DNA of 47,395 nt from Chara braunii. Taxonomy: Eukaryota; Streptophyta; Charophyceae; Charales; Characeae. The position numbers were made by a program, and so were the translations under genes. Positions 34,303 to 44,121 of the stretch are shown one piece after another. The notes beneath the pieces are model-generated. The model was not told the DNA's origin. It searched no databases and worked only from the letters and a program-made list of their open reading frames with translations. How positions within the stretch are numbered: position 1 is the first letter of the stretch; each line of letters begins with the position of its first letter. The stretch spans positions 1,489,609-1,537,003 of the forward strand of contig BFEA01000283.1 in the NCBI GenBank assembly GCA_003427395.1, written 5' to 3'.

Positions 34303-35187
34303 TTACAGATATTGAGCATGTCCGTTGTGATAGTACGGACAGTCGTACACATAATGGGCCGTCAGCAGACGACAGTCCTCCTCCCAAAAAACAGTCTCTA
34401 AGTTATGGTCCCTATGTTCCACTCTCCAGAAAATCTCGTCACAGTTATCGAGAAGGTAGTGCAACTAAGAGTGCACCAAACAGTCGACTCTGGAGTTGAG
34501 CTCCTTCCTTAATGCCGCATCGTGCGACAACTGATCTCTGAAGCGTCCAAGCGCACCCTCGACCGTGGGGTTGCGAAACGCTTGCACGAAATTGAGGGCG
34601 ACTCCTCGGAACTCCTCCTTTGCAATGAAAAGCGCTTCCATCTTTCGACCGTCAACCTTCACGGTCGTGAACAGCGTCACCACCGTCGTGTTACGGTTGA
34701 ATACCCGAATGCAACCGTAATAGTCTATGATGGCCGGTGCGGGCACAACCGGTTGTCCCAGGCATAACCAGACACAAAGCTTTATGTGCCTTCTGTCGGG
34801 GTCTGACCATCTCTGCTTCGCACAGTGGACACGCCACTCGTCTATCATATCTTCAGGAGTGGCAAGTTCTTGATCTCCTTGCTCGTCGACGGGCTCTACA
34901 TCTATATCGTCTTTCAAGGAGTACAGGTACCAAAAGTTCCAACCCATATCTCTATCGACCACAAGGTCATCCGCGGTGGCGCCCATCCTCAATATCACTG
35001 GAACTTGCCCATCCAGCGCAACATCTGATTCGATGTTTAGATATCGGCGTGAACAGTTTACTCGCTCAGACTCCCATATATTCTTGTCCAAAATGAAGAG
35101 ACCAAGATCGGGAATCCTGTTTGGCGATACGTCGCCGTGAGACGAGCTGGAAGTGTTTGCGCGGGCTGAAGTCTGGTAATAGTTCAT
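34303..35187 (-). pseudogene. Y2: family Y copy with a single nonsense codon
   Basis: ATG 35187 (MNYYQTSARAN) lies one base after a GATGCAG acceptor-like junction. Open for ~240 residues: FILDKNIWESERV, YLNIESDVALDGQVP, DMGWNFWYLYS, EDMIDEW, HIKLCVWLCLGQPV, IIDYYG, TTVVTLFTTVKVDGRKM, LFIAKEEFRGV, LGRFRDQLSHDAALRKELNSRVDCLVH. A TAG (34465-34467) falls where Y1 and Y3 have Gln. The frame continues unbroken for 53 more codons (LHYLLDNCDEIF…DCPYYHNGH) to TAA 34303. The second Cys of the CPYC motif is Tyr. Nearly intact, so readthrough or a recent loss is possible. Function unknown. Confidence 0.6.
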
Positions 35188-35339
35188 CCTGCATCGCGTG
35201 AGAAAGCACAAGGTAGCATGTTAGAGATGACGCGCACGGAGTCAAGAAGGAATGGCAACTGCGATTGTACTCCCGCTTAGTAAAAGGAGCAACGGACAAG
35301 CCTACTCGGAGTCAGATAATTGAGAATGTGTCCGCACTT

Positions 35340-35500
35340 CGTGACAGGGTGGCCGTATTTCGAACACGTCATTCGTGTTGGAACCACCTCTTAATCTCGA
35401 CTCATTCCTATCCGGCGTAAGTCCTTTAACTACCCCTTAATCTCGACTAATTTCCAACACGTCATTCCTGTGCAACGGTCAGACCACACTACTATTGAAG
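35340..35500. repeat. CACGTCATTC motif repeats upstream of Y2
   Basis: AACACGTCATTCGTGTTGG (~35361) and AACACGTCATTCCTGTGC (~35455) with CTTAATCTCGACT between. The same motif lies upstream of Y1, in the equivalent intergenic position. Confidence 0.65.
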
Positions 35501-35640
35501 ACCACAGGATGGAAAAAGTGACAACAATGACGAGTTAGCTCAGACTAATGTCAACAATGATGGCGTCGATGAACGGCGAGATTGTCCTATGAGTACAGCA
35601 GCAAAGTGCGAACTAACTCGGAGTTGTCTCACATAGCAGG

Positions 35641-36318
35641 TCATGGCGACTGGTGTCCATCCTCACAGTAAGGGCAGTCGTTGATCTGTCTCCGCCTACC
35701 CCCTACGAATTCCAATGTTTGGACACCCGAACGGTGATGCGAAACTTTTCGTAGAGTGTAGTCATTGCAGTTGTCCTTGTGTTCCAACGTGAAGAATATC
35801 TCCTCACACAATCCGAAAAGGAAGTGAAGTTGGGCATGCACCAAACAATCAACCCTTTGATTCAACTCTTTTGTGAGCGAAGGATCTATTTTGAATCGTT
35901 CACGGAAGCGCTCAAGAGCACCCACGGACGCGGGCTCGCGAAAGTCTTCCCTCACAAGGAAGAAAACTCTTATTCGCTTACCACAAAGCTTGGCTGCCGT
36001 GAAAAGAGTCAGTACAGAGGTACCACGGTTGAACAGACGAACTCGGCCATGGTAGTCTATGATCACAGAAAAACGCAACTGCGGCTTCCCGATGCAGTAC
36101 CATGTGCAAAGTTTAGCATGATGCTCGTCCATACAACCCCAGTCTTGTTCGAAGCACAGCGACTCCCAAGAATCTACCATATCCTCGACGTCTACCTTCT
36201 CCTCCTTACTGGATGGAACTTCCCAAAGTTTGACTTCTTCTAAGCTCCAGTAGAGGTACCACATATTTGATCCTTTATCACGAACTATTGTAGTTTGTCC
36301 ATCAATAACACGTAACAT
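35641..36318 (-). CDS. Y3: family Y copy, 5'-truncated
   Basis: Open frame of 225 residues starting at ATG 36318 (MLRVIDGQTTIVRD). Landmarks: SNMWYLY, EDMVDSW, HAKLCTWYCIGKP, IIDYHGRVRLFNRGT, VLTLFTAAKLCGKR, VFFLVREDF, GALERFRERFKIDPSLTKELNQRVDCLVHAQLHFLF, EEIFFTLEHKDN, and the C-terminal NDCPYCEDGH. Y1 and Y2 carry ~60 more residues (KNIWE…VALDGQ) at the start. In Y3 these are missing because the family sequence meets AT-rich DNA at about 36320. No internal defect. May be a truncated relic or use an exon not seen. Function unknown. Confidence 0.55.
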   Translation of the reverse strand: MLRVIDGQTTIVRDKGSNMWYLYWSLEEVKLWEVPSSKEEKVDVEDMVDSWESLCFEQDWGCMDEHHAKLCTWYCIGKPQLRFSVIIDYHGRVRLFNRGTSVLTLFTAAKLCGKRIRVFFLVREDFREPASVGALERFRERFKIDPSLTKELNQRVDCLVHAQLHFLFGLCEEIFFTLEHKDNCNDYTLRKVSHHRSGVQTLEFVGGRRRQINDCPYCEDGHQSP

Positions 36319-36319
36319 G

Positions 36320-37530
36320 TTATTCGTTAAAATATGACATTATATTTTAAATTGGTACTCGCACGCTATTAATTTCATGTTAAAATCGCTATATTTTGGA
36401 CCTGAATGAAACTTAGGAACCCGAAGATTGCATCTAAGAGGCCATAAATTGAATCTAAACTGGAGATTCAAGGCAATCACTTACTGATCATGATGGATTA
36501 AGTGTGGATTCCATTGCATTTCCATCAATTTAGAATGGTTACCTCATCAAAATGTACTTTCTAAAACGCTATCAAAATGTTTGGATCATGTTGGATTAAG
36601 TGTGGATTCCATTGCACTTCCATCAATTTTGTAACTTAAAAGCCGTTACAGTTACAACATGAATTGTTGAACTCTCGATCTCTTTACACCTTGCTCAATT
36701 TTGTGTCAGCATTGAGTCGGACCTCTTTTAGATGACATTGTGACTTCCCTTAATTTATTGAAACTCAATCAAAGTGGGACATTTACGGCAAGCACACAGA
36801 TGGTTTAAGTGCTAATAGTCTAGTACGGATTCCGTCGCACTTCGATAATTTTTGCTTTGAATTAACTCTATTAAATGTATACCAATCACGACAAAGTTTA
36901 ACGAATCACACGACAAACGAATCAGACGACAAACAAGATTACGGTTTAAGTACAGTGACTATGGGTTCCATCGCACTTCGATAATTTATGTACTACATAC
37001 TTATTAAAAGACATGACACTCAGTCTGTTCGGTGTGATTTAAGGATGGATTCCAACACAGTGGCACTTCGATAATTTTGGACTCAATCACACTTCGACAA
37101 TTTATGTGATTTTAAAGACGAAACTGACATGTCATTGTTATACATTGAAATGCACTTGAATCAAACGTAGTACACATGACATTGTGTGAAGGTGAAACTA
37201 GATGGTTTACGTATGGATTCCGACGCACTTTGACAAAAAATCATAAACCGATATGACATTGTCATATGAAACTGAAATTCACGTGAGTACCATGGATTCT
37301 GTCTCACTTCAAGAAATGTCGTACCCATGAAAAATTAAAATTCAAAAATTGTATCGGTAATTAAAGTTCAAAATTGTACCGACACGTGCAAGAAATTGCA
37401 AATGCAAGATTGAAGTACGTCTACATTAAACGCTATAAGCCAACTGTACATTGAACTACGTCTTCATTAAACGCTACGAGCCGCAACAATGTAAACTTTC
37501 TAAAACGCTATCATTCACAAAATTTGAAGT
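36320..37530. other. AT-rich intergenic stretch with a recurrent degenerate motif
   Basis: No gene. A motif close to TGGATTCC(A/G)T(T/C)GCACTTC followed by (A/G)ATAATTT recurs about eight times with changes (near 36507, 36604, 36826, 36963, 37045, 37085, 37214 and 37304). Base composition is unlike the GC-rich neighbours. Confidence 0.6.
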
Positions 37531-37532
37531 TT

Positions 37533-38405
37533 CTACCGATGTCCCCACGTCCCTTTAGAACCAAACCCGTATAAGGCATTCATAGATGACCCGAAAACAA
37601 GGGTTTGTGGCTGTCCCTTCGTCGCCACCCTCGAGAACACCGAAATGTACTTCATCCTTACAAACCTACAGGTACCTGCCAAGGACTTACCGATGGCGTC
37701 ACTCACACACCATGTCACTTGCTCTACCTCATGCCACTTATGAACCTCATCAATTCGACTGACAATCTCCAAATCGGATTGTCCGTTCTCGCACAGAAGG
37801 CGCAAATTCCTCATGTTAAGACCATAGATTCCAAGGTTGTTGCAAGAAACTAGCACTACAACGTCTACCAAAGTCCGCTTTCGGTTTGAACATGCCACAC
37901 ACAACACTCTGCAGAAGTCGGAACCGGCCACAAACAACCGTATGCAATAATATGACACATCTTTTGGCTGTAACCCGGCACCACGCAGCGGATATACTTC
38001 CAAAAACGGATTGTAGGATGCACAGTCCAACAACTCTTGTTTGAAGTCCGCAGACTACACCCGAAGTGACCTCGTTATGTTGTCTAGGCGAAGGTAAAAC
38101 CGGTTATTCTCTTCCTGCCAGAGCGCGGCGCGCAGGGACGGAAGTTGCCTGACACCAATGGCATAATGAGGTACTTTGATCAGACTTCCCCACTCCATCG
38201 CGGAAGCAAATTTGTAGTCCTTATACCATGGGCATTTCCTTGCCAAGATGACGCTATCCCATTCTGCCTCAGACCACGCATCGATAGGTTTGTCAAAGAA
38301 GGGGACGACGGTCATCCACGGGTCGTTTTCGGTATCGCCTCGCGAATCACTGAATCCGCATGCACAAGGGTGAACGGGACATGCATAATCATGTCGATGG
38401 TCCAT
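37533..38405 (-). pseudogene. X4: family X copy with a Trp-to-stop codon
   Basis: ATG 38405 (MDHRHDYACPVHPCACG) follows the shared TGTGTAG/GGAGTG junction. Open through DPWMTVVPFFDKPIDAWSE, CPWYKDYKFASAMEWGSLIKVP, ITRSLRV to TAG 38055-38057, where X1-X3 have Trp (SPRTW). It continues in frame: KQELLDCA, YPLRGAG, VSYYCIRL, RVLCVACSNRKRTLVDVVVLVSCN, WHEVEQ, VSDAIGKSLAG, FVRMKYISVFS, FGSSMNALYGFG. ~290 residues. It is separated from X1-X3 by the Y and Z genes. Unknown function. Confidence 0.65.
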
Positions 38406-38676
38406 GACTCCTGTCGCACTCCCTACACAAGACATGAAATGCAAACAAAATGAAAATGAAATATCGCAATAGTAGAAAAATCGCCTTCATGATGAACATA
38501 ACTTCGGAAATTGTTGAACCATCACTAACCATCTTAAAAAATTAAACCGTAGACCGTGGACAAAATTTGCTATGCAAAATCATTGAAAAAATAATATGCT
38601 CCATTTTGAATTTTCGTCCCTTCATACAGTTATTTTACAAAAATCTCACTCCCCCACTCTATCAGGCGGACGTGCA

Positions 38677-41489
38677 TTAATCGCTCTTGTGCCCTCCATC
38701 TACACTCCCTTCACCAGATGGACCTTCACAAGATGGACTCAGATCCAGAAGTGCAGCTTCAGCATTTAGTCGAACACTGGAAGGAATGACAAGTCCAATC
38801 GTGAATGGTCTTGTACCACGGACCAGTCTTTCCCAACCAAAAGCGATCGAGTCAGCATCCTGCCATTGTGTCTGGTCAGTTATTTTCCATCGTTTTTCCC
38901 ATGCGTTCTCATACAGTTGTTCGAGCGACTTTGCTCTCCTAGTAGGCACCCAATATTCCACTAGCACTTGATTATAATTTTGCGAATTATAATCAACAAC
39001 CACCCGAGAAAGAGCTTTGCCCACCCAGATTGGCACACCGCTCGACAGATCATCGTCGGAGGGGCGAAGGATAAGAAAAGTGTCCACGTCAACATGCACG
39101 AGGGGGTCGAAACTAGTCTTCGGGCGATTTTTTCTTCGTCCAACAAACAGGGGTTTCCTGTCATCGATGTTGACACTGCTAGGAGAAAGTTGTTGATCGC
39201 TTTCGAGCAGTCGTGGTCGTGGCCAGAAACTTTCTTGAGGTTGTGAGGACAACCTGTTGGCGATGATCTCATCGCCATGTTTGATAACCTCCTTCCAGTA
39301 ACACAAAGCTCTTTCTCTCCTACTCACCTCATGGTCATTGTAAGTGCACCACGTGGACCGCCTACTCTCCAGCTACTCGCAGAATCGAACAACACCATTT
39401 TTGCCATTCAAATAGTCATTTCGAGGAAGGGGTTGCACATGAGGCGGGTCAAACGGCCACGAAGGACCTGCATAGCTCTCATCGGGGTTTTGATTGAACC
39501 AATAAATCGGACCTTTCTCGGGCAACCATTCGTCGTCATCGCAAAACTTCTTGTACAACATGCCCGGATTATCTCCAATCATAAAAAATTTAAGCAAGTG
39601 CAGTTTTGAAATACCGGTAATGTCTGATGCAACGCACGGGTCCACTATACTAATCCAATCTTCCATCGTATCGAGGAAAATACATTTGGGAGGCTTTTTG
39701 TGGGATTGCTCTATGAGCGCGAAGAACTCGTCCACAGTATAAGGGTCTACGTCTTTCAATTTCTTCGAGAAAACGCTGAAAGTAGCGTCAACGTCTGTAT
39801 GGGTGTGTCGCACCAGCATGAAGCCTATTTCTACCTCTTTGAAAACTTTGAACTTAACCAACAGTGCAGCCATCGCACATATGTACTTGTTCTTGTTTTC
39901 CCGCCAACAGTTATGCGCTTGAATGCGCAAATATTGGCATTGGCGTCCCGCTCCCTTGAATTCCGACAAGGGTTCTCATAACACAAGTACTGACCGTGTT
40001 TGAATCGTGTTTGAAATACGGAAACCACGTGTATACATATATACTAGGGTCACTACCGTGTGCAATGACGCCTGTAAGATTAGTCTTCATCATCATCTCG
40101 TGCCTAAGTGTTTTCCAGTAGTTCGCTTGACCAATATGGGGGATAGTTGTTTTCTTCTGATCCATGCAGTCGATGATGAGACACAAACGCTCGTTCGGAC
40201 GAACCATGGAATCAGTTTTCGCTCGACTGTAGTCCAATCTGTGCTCAACTTGCCTCCTTTGGTGTGCTTTCATATCCTCTTGAGCTCGTTCTCGATCTCG
40301 AGGAAGAGCAGCATATTGTATACGTTCCTTCAGTTCATGACAGACGGCGCACTTCGTGAACGTGTTAGATTGCGCGAGGGAAACGTGGAAAAAGTGTTTC
40401 CGCCACAGCTTATAAAAGTTGGACTCAGACACGATATCGAGGCCAGCGGCCAGAAAGTCGGATTTGATGGACTCATAAATTGATCTCTTCGTGAAAGCAG
40501 TCGGTAGTCGAAACTTCGGTCTGCAAACCCCGCCTTGGTTAGCCACCTCATTTGGCATGCTATCCACATGACACTCAATGAACGTTCTCATGCTGGCAAG
40601 CATGACGACCGTTTTGTCGGTTGGCCGATATCTTCCCGTCAGGCCATGCTCGGAATGCACGTAGCCATCATCGAAACGTTTTTTGTAGCTGTAAAATGTA
40701 TTACGCGAGACACCGAGTACATTGTAGTACACCCTGACGCATATCGAACGTTCCAACTCCACAGGGCGGACACGTTTCTGTCCACCCTCATTTACTGTGA
40801 AATCCTTAATACTTTTCATCCACCACTCAGCTCGCTCTCCCGGACTCTTACTGTGCAGTCCTTGTCTAACCTTTCGCACTTCCTCAGGTAACACATCGTA
40901 ACAACATCGAGCCTTGCAACATGCCATGCCGCGCATCATGAGCAGTCTTTTTTCGGACAGCAAGTTCCTTGCTCTTTTGTACTGTTCTTTCCTCCTAGCG
41001 TTCCTATTAGCTATGCTATACCATCGTCTTTTGCCTGGCAGAGGTGCGGGCAAAATCTGCAGTAGCGCCCTTCTCTCTGCATCACCTCTGCCAGACGCTT
41101 CCGGCCGAGACTGACTCTCAATTGGAATTGCATCATCACTTCGCACTTGCGTTGGACTCGCCCGTGTTGTGGAAAGATCCTCCGAAGAGCAGTCGGTGAC
41201 AACCAACTTCGTACTACTGGAGTTAGCACGAAGCAAAGGTCTACTGGAAGAGGACTGTGGTCCAGAAGAGTAATCAGTGGCCACCAAACGCTCACTCTCG
41301 TCATCAGATGATGCGTAAGAAACACCCATCGGCAGCCAACTGCTGTGCGCCGAAGCTGCGGGGTGCACCTCTCCAGGAATGTGGAACTCGATCCTGGAGG
41401 TAGAAGGTTCTTCGCCCGCGGACGTTGTTGCCAATTCTGTAGGCGGTTGGATGCAACCTCCAAAGCTCTCACGAAAAGCGAGAATCCGT
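38677..41489 (-). pseudogene. DUF7869-type transposase-like gene, 5'-interrupted and frameshifted
   Basis: The minus-strand frame from the LTR D edge (41489) to 39911 encodes a Ser-rich N-terminus, a basic region, then CCKARCCYDVLPEEV, a helix-turn-helix-like VYYNVLGVSRNTFYSYKKRF, CAVCHELK and LIIDCMDQKKTTIPH. A frameshift near 39975 leads to QAHNCWRENKNKY and VRHTHTDVDATFS. These blocks match the DUF7869 family, whose DGMDQ / QxDNC.REN / GHTHxDxD pattern resembles an RNase H-type nuclease. Here the second Asp is His and the Gly of GHTH is Arg. TAG 39373-39375 is followed in frame by a C-terminal module (VDVDTFLILRP…PIWVGKALS) ending at 38677. LTR copy D has replaced the true start. Non-functional as written. 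Confidence 0.65.
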
Positions 41490-41944
41490 TGTCGAGCGCA
41501 TCGGTCCGGCACCGCACCAGGGCAGCGCGGGACCCTCCCGGTCGCGTCATGCAGGAGTTGATTTAAATCCTTCGTCGCAGATAATACATGTGGAGCTTCC
41601 TTAAGCCGCTCCGGCCGAGTGCGCCAGCCATACCTCTTGCGAGCCCCTACGACAGGATAGGGCCTATGCGAGGCACGACTTACCTACACCTTACGGGAGA
41701 TGTCACCTCCCTTCGGTGGGCGTATCCCCGCCGAGCGGCCAGTCCACAGTACGAAAGCTAATCAGCTCCAATCGCAGAGGTGGACCAGGCGAGGGCGTTT
41801 CTCGTTCGTTGTAGCATAGGGGGTACGCGCGGTAATACGCCTGTATCGGACCCGCACGTGAACCGGCATCTTGGGGGCCTGAAGTCCCAAGTGCGGCCCG
41901 TCGTCGGTCGACTAGGACGCATCCCACACACCACGTGCACACCA

Positions 41945-42719
41945 CTTTACGAACAAAAAAAACAAAACATACGCACACGTACGAAACGACATAACACAAA
42001 CAACGTGACAACGCTCCTAGCCCCTCGGTAACCGTCCCATAACTTTCCGACGCGAAATCGAATAGGCGTCGTGCGCGAGACTTAGGATAAAACCGCGCGG
42101 ACTCAGGGCCTACTCCTATCGACTCGCAATGCAAGCGTACGCAAGCTGTCGCAATGATGGCGTACTACGTAGTGCCCATAATCAAGCGGTCCCTCGTGGA
42201 TCCGAGTACCGCTTATGACACTCAAGTGTCAGACTCGAAGTGTCGTGAGGGTCTAATCCTTCACGACATTGCACGGCTGAAGGAATAGTCATGCAGCCTC
42301 CGCGAGACCTCCGACCTTTGGTCTGAGCGTCTTAATAGGCAAGGCAAATAGGCTCTGCGCGAGGAAAAATCCCTTTCCTGCAGAGCCTAGGGCTTGGGAT
42401 GTCCTGGACAAGGACCTCGAATCCTGGCCCAGGACCAAACGTCCGACTAAGAAAATCATAAAAACGCAAGAACAAAAAAATAGAAGGAGGGGTCTCCACT
42501 AAGCCCCTCGGTCTCAACTTCTGAGTAGGGTTTTAGTATGGGGGCCTTTCAACCCATGCAAACACTTATCCCAAGTATACCTATGTATACATATATAAGG
42601 GTTAAGTATGTGATGATCACTTCTCATGGTTTCACTGGGGTCTCTCACAATAATACGTATATGTGTGATCGTAGGCAACCAAATCCAGAATCTGATTCAC
42701 AGCACATACCTGCCATCAC
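41945..42719 (-). other. Intron-like segment in LTR D (absent from copy A)
   Basis: On the minus strand it begins CAG/GTATGT (consensus 5' splice site, 42719) and ends after a T-rich tract with AAAG (acceptor at 41945). Copy A lacks this segment and joins exactly at the CAG (3451). The acceptor side is off by two bases relative to A. Confidence 0.4.
42184..42262. other. Paired hairpins in LTR copy D
   Basis: GCGGT…CTCG-TGGATC-CGAG…ACCGC followed by GACACTCAAGTGTC. Sequence differs from copies B and C but the pairing is kept. Confidence 0.55.
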
Positions 42720-43287
42720 ATCAACGAACCAAATCAACAGCCCACACACTACACGAAGTCAACCCCAACCACCTTNGACACTCATACCCCTCNCTTTAGC
42801 CATGCAAGCCCCAAACCTCCTGTCCAACCAACCTTAATTAAATACTCAGCACCTTTGTTAAATGGCCATTCAATAAAAGTCCGGGTGAAACCTTAATAAA
42901 ATAACGAAATCACCAGGGCTAAAGCCTTTTAGGTTGAGTGTAGAGGGAGAGTTGAAATTGAGTCGTAGACCGACGAATCGACAACCGACCTGTTATCAGT
43001 GATAACAGTAAGTGATCCTCAAGGGATCAAGCTGGATCTAGCCCTGAACTTGGATCAAATGATCAAAAGGATTTGTAACACACGACAGACCAATCCCCAA
43101 GCTAAGATCATAAGTGTATGAAGAATACAACTCCATAATACATCCTCACTCAAAATCTTCTTATAAGCTAAACCTAAGTCTACTTTTAAGTCAGTGCTTA
43201 AGCTAAAAGAAGACCAGCTGCAAAATCTCCCCTATTCGGGGTGGATCGCCTGGATCACCTGTCAAAATATAATCTATCTCCTCTAAA

Positions 43288-43835
43288 CTAAAAAAAAATT
43301 GGCAGCGCTTCCCGTAGGAAAAGTGCCTTTTCATAATTTATATAAGCCCAGATACGAGAGCAGAAAAAATCTCTAACTCCTGGAAAGTTAAATTTTGTCT
43401 AACTTCCTGATTTAGTAAAAATTTGGGCAGCACTCCCTTTACAAAGGGATACTTCCTTGATTTATACTAAGTAAGATTTGAACTCACAAGACAAACTTGA
43501 GTTCAATTTAGATAAGATTTAACTAACTCCTCAGTTTTGCAGAAATTTCGGCAGCACTCCCTCTAGAAAAGTGCTCTCCCAAAATTTATACAAAGCGAGG
43601 TCCAGAATTTGAGAATAACTTTGACTTCTCAAAGTCCAATTTTGTCTAACTCCCTGAATTAGTAAAAATTTGGGCAGCACTCCCTCTAGAAAATGAGACT
43701 TTCCAGATTTATACGAATTCATATATGAAAAAGACAAGTTGAACTCTGACAAGTCAAAAGTTGACTCACATCTTGGATTTGTAGACATTTTGGCAGCGCT
43801 TCCCGTAGGAAAAGTAGCTTGCAAAGATTTATACA
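43288..43835. repeat. Class I stem-loop array in LTR D
   Basis: Five units with GGCAGC(A/G)CT near 43302, 43424, 43550, 43672 and 43792, ~121 bp apart, in the same order and with the same inner-hairpin types as copy A. Confidence 0.75.
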
Positions 43836-44121
43836 AAGCCAAGTATAAGAAAAAATCTCAGAAAATGCAGGAATTGACCTAAGTAAAAAACATTATTACA
43901 GAAAATGCAGGAATTGACACTAACTCCTATGGCTCTAGCACGTGGCGAGCAACTAAAGCAACTACCTATAAAACTGAAACCCAAACAAACTTGTCATCTC
44001 ATCCAGTCACATGCAAACCAAACCACGAATGTAAGTACTCCCGCCATCCCAAGTTCATTCCATATAAATAGTTCGTGAATCTTCAAGTTCTTGAATCCTT
44101 ATCCCATCTTACATAAGACAT

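Noticed and set aside
41011-41550. Minus-strand 179-residue frame starting in LTR D
   Set aside because: It is an out-of-frame shadow of the DUF7869-type gene.
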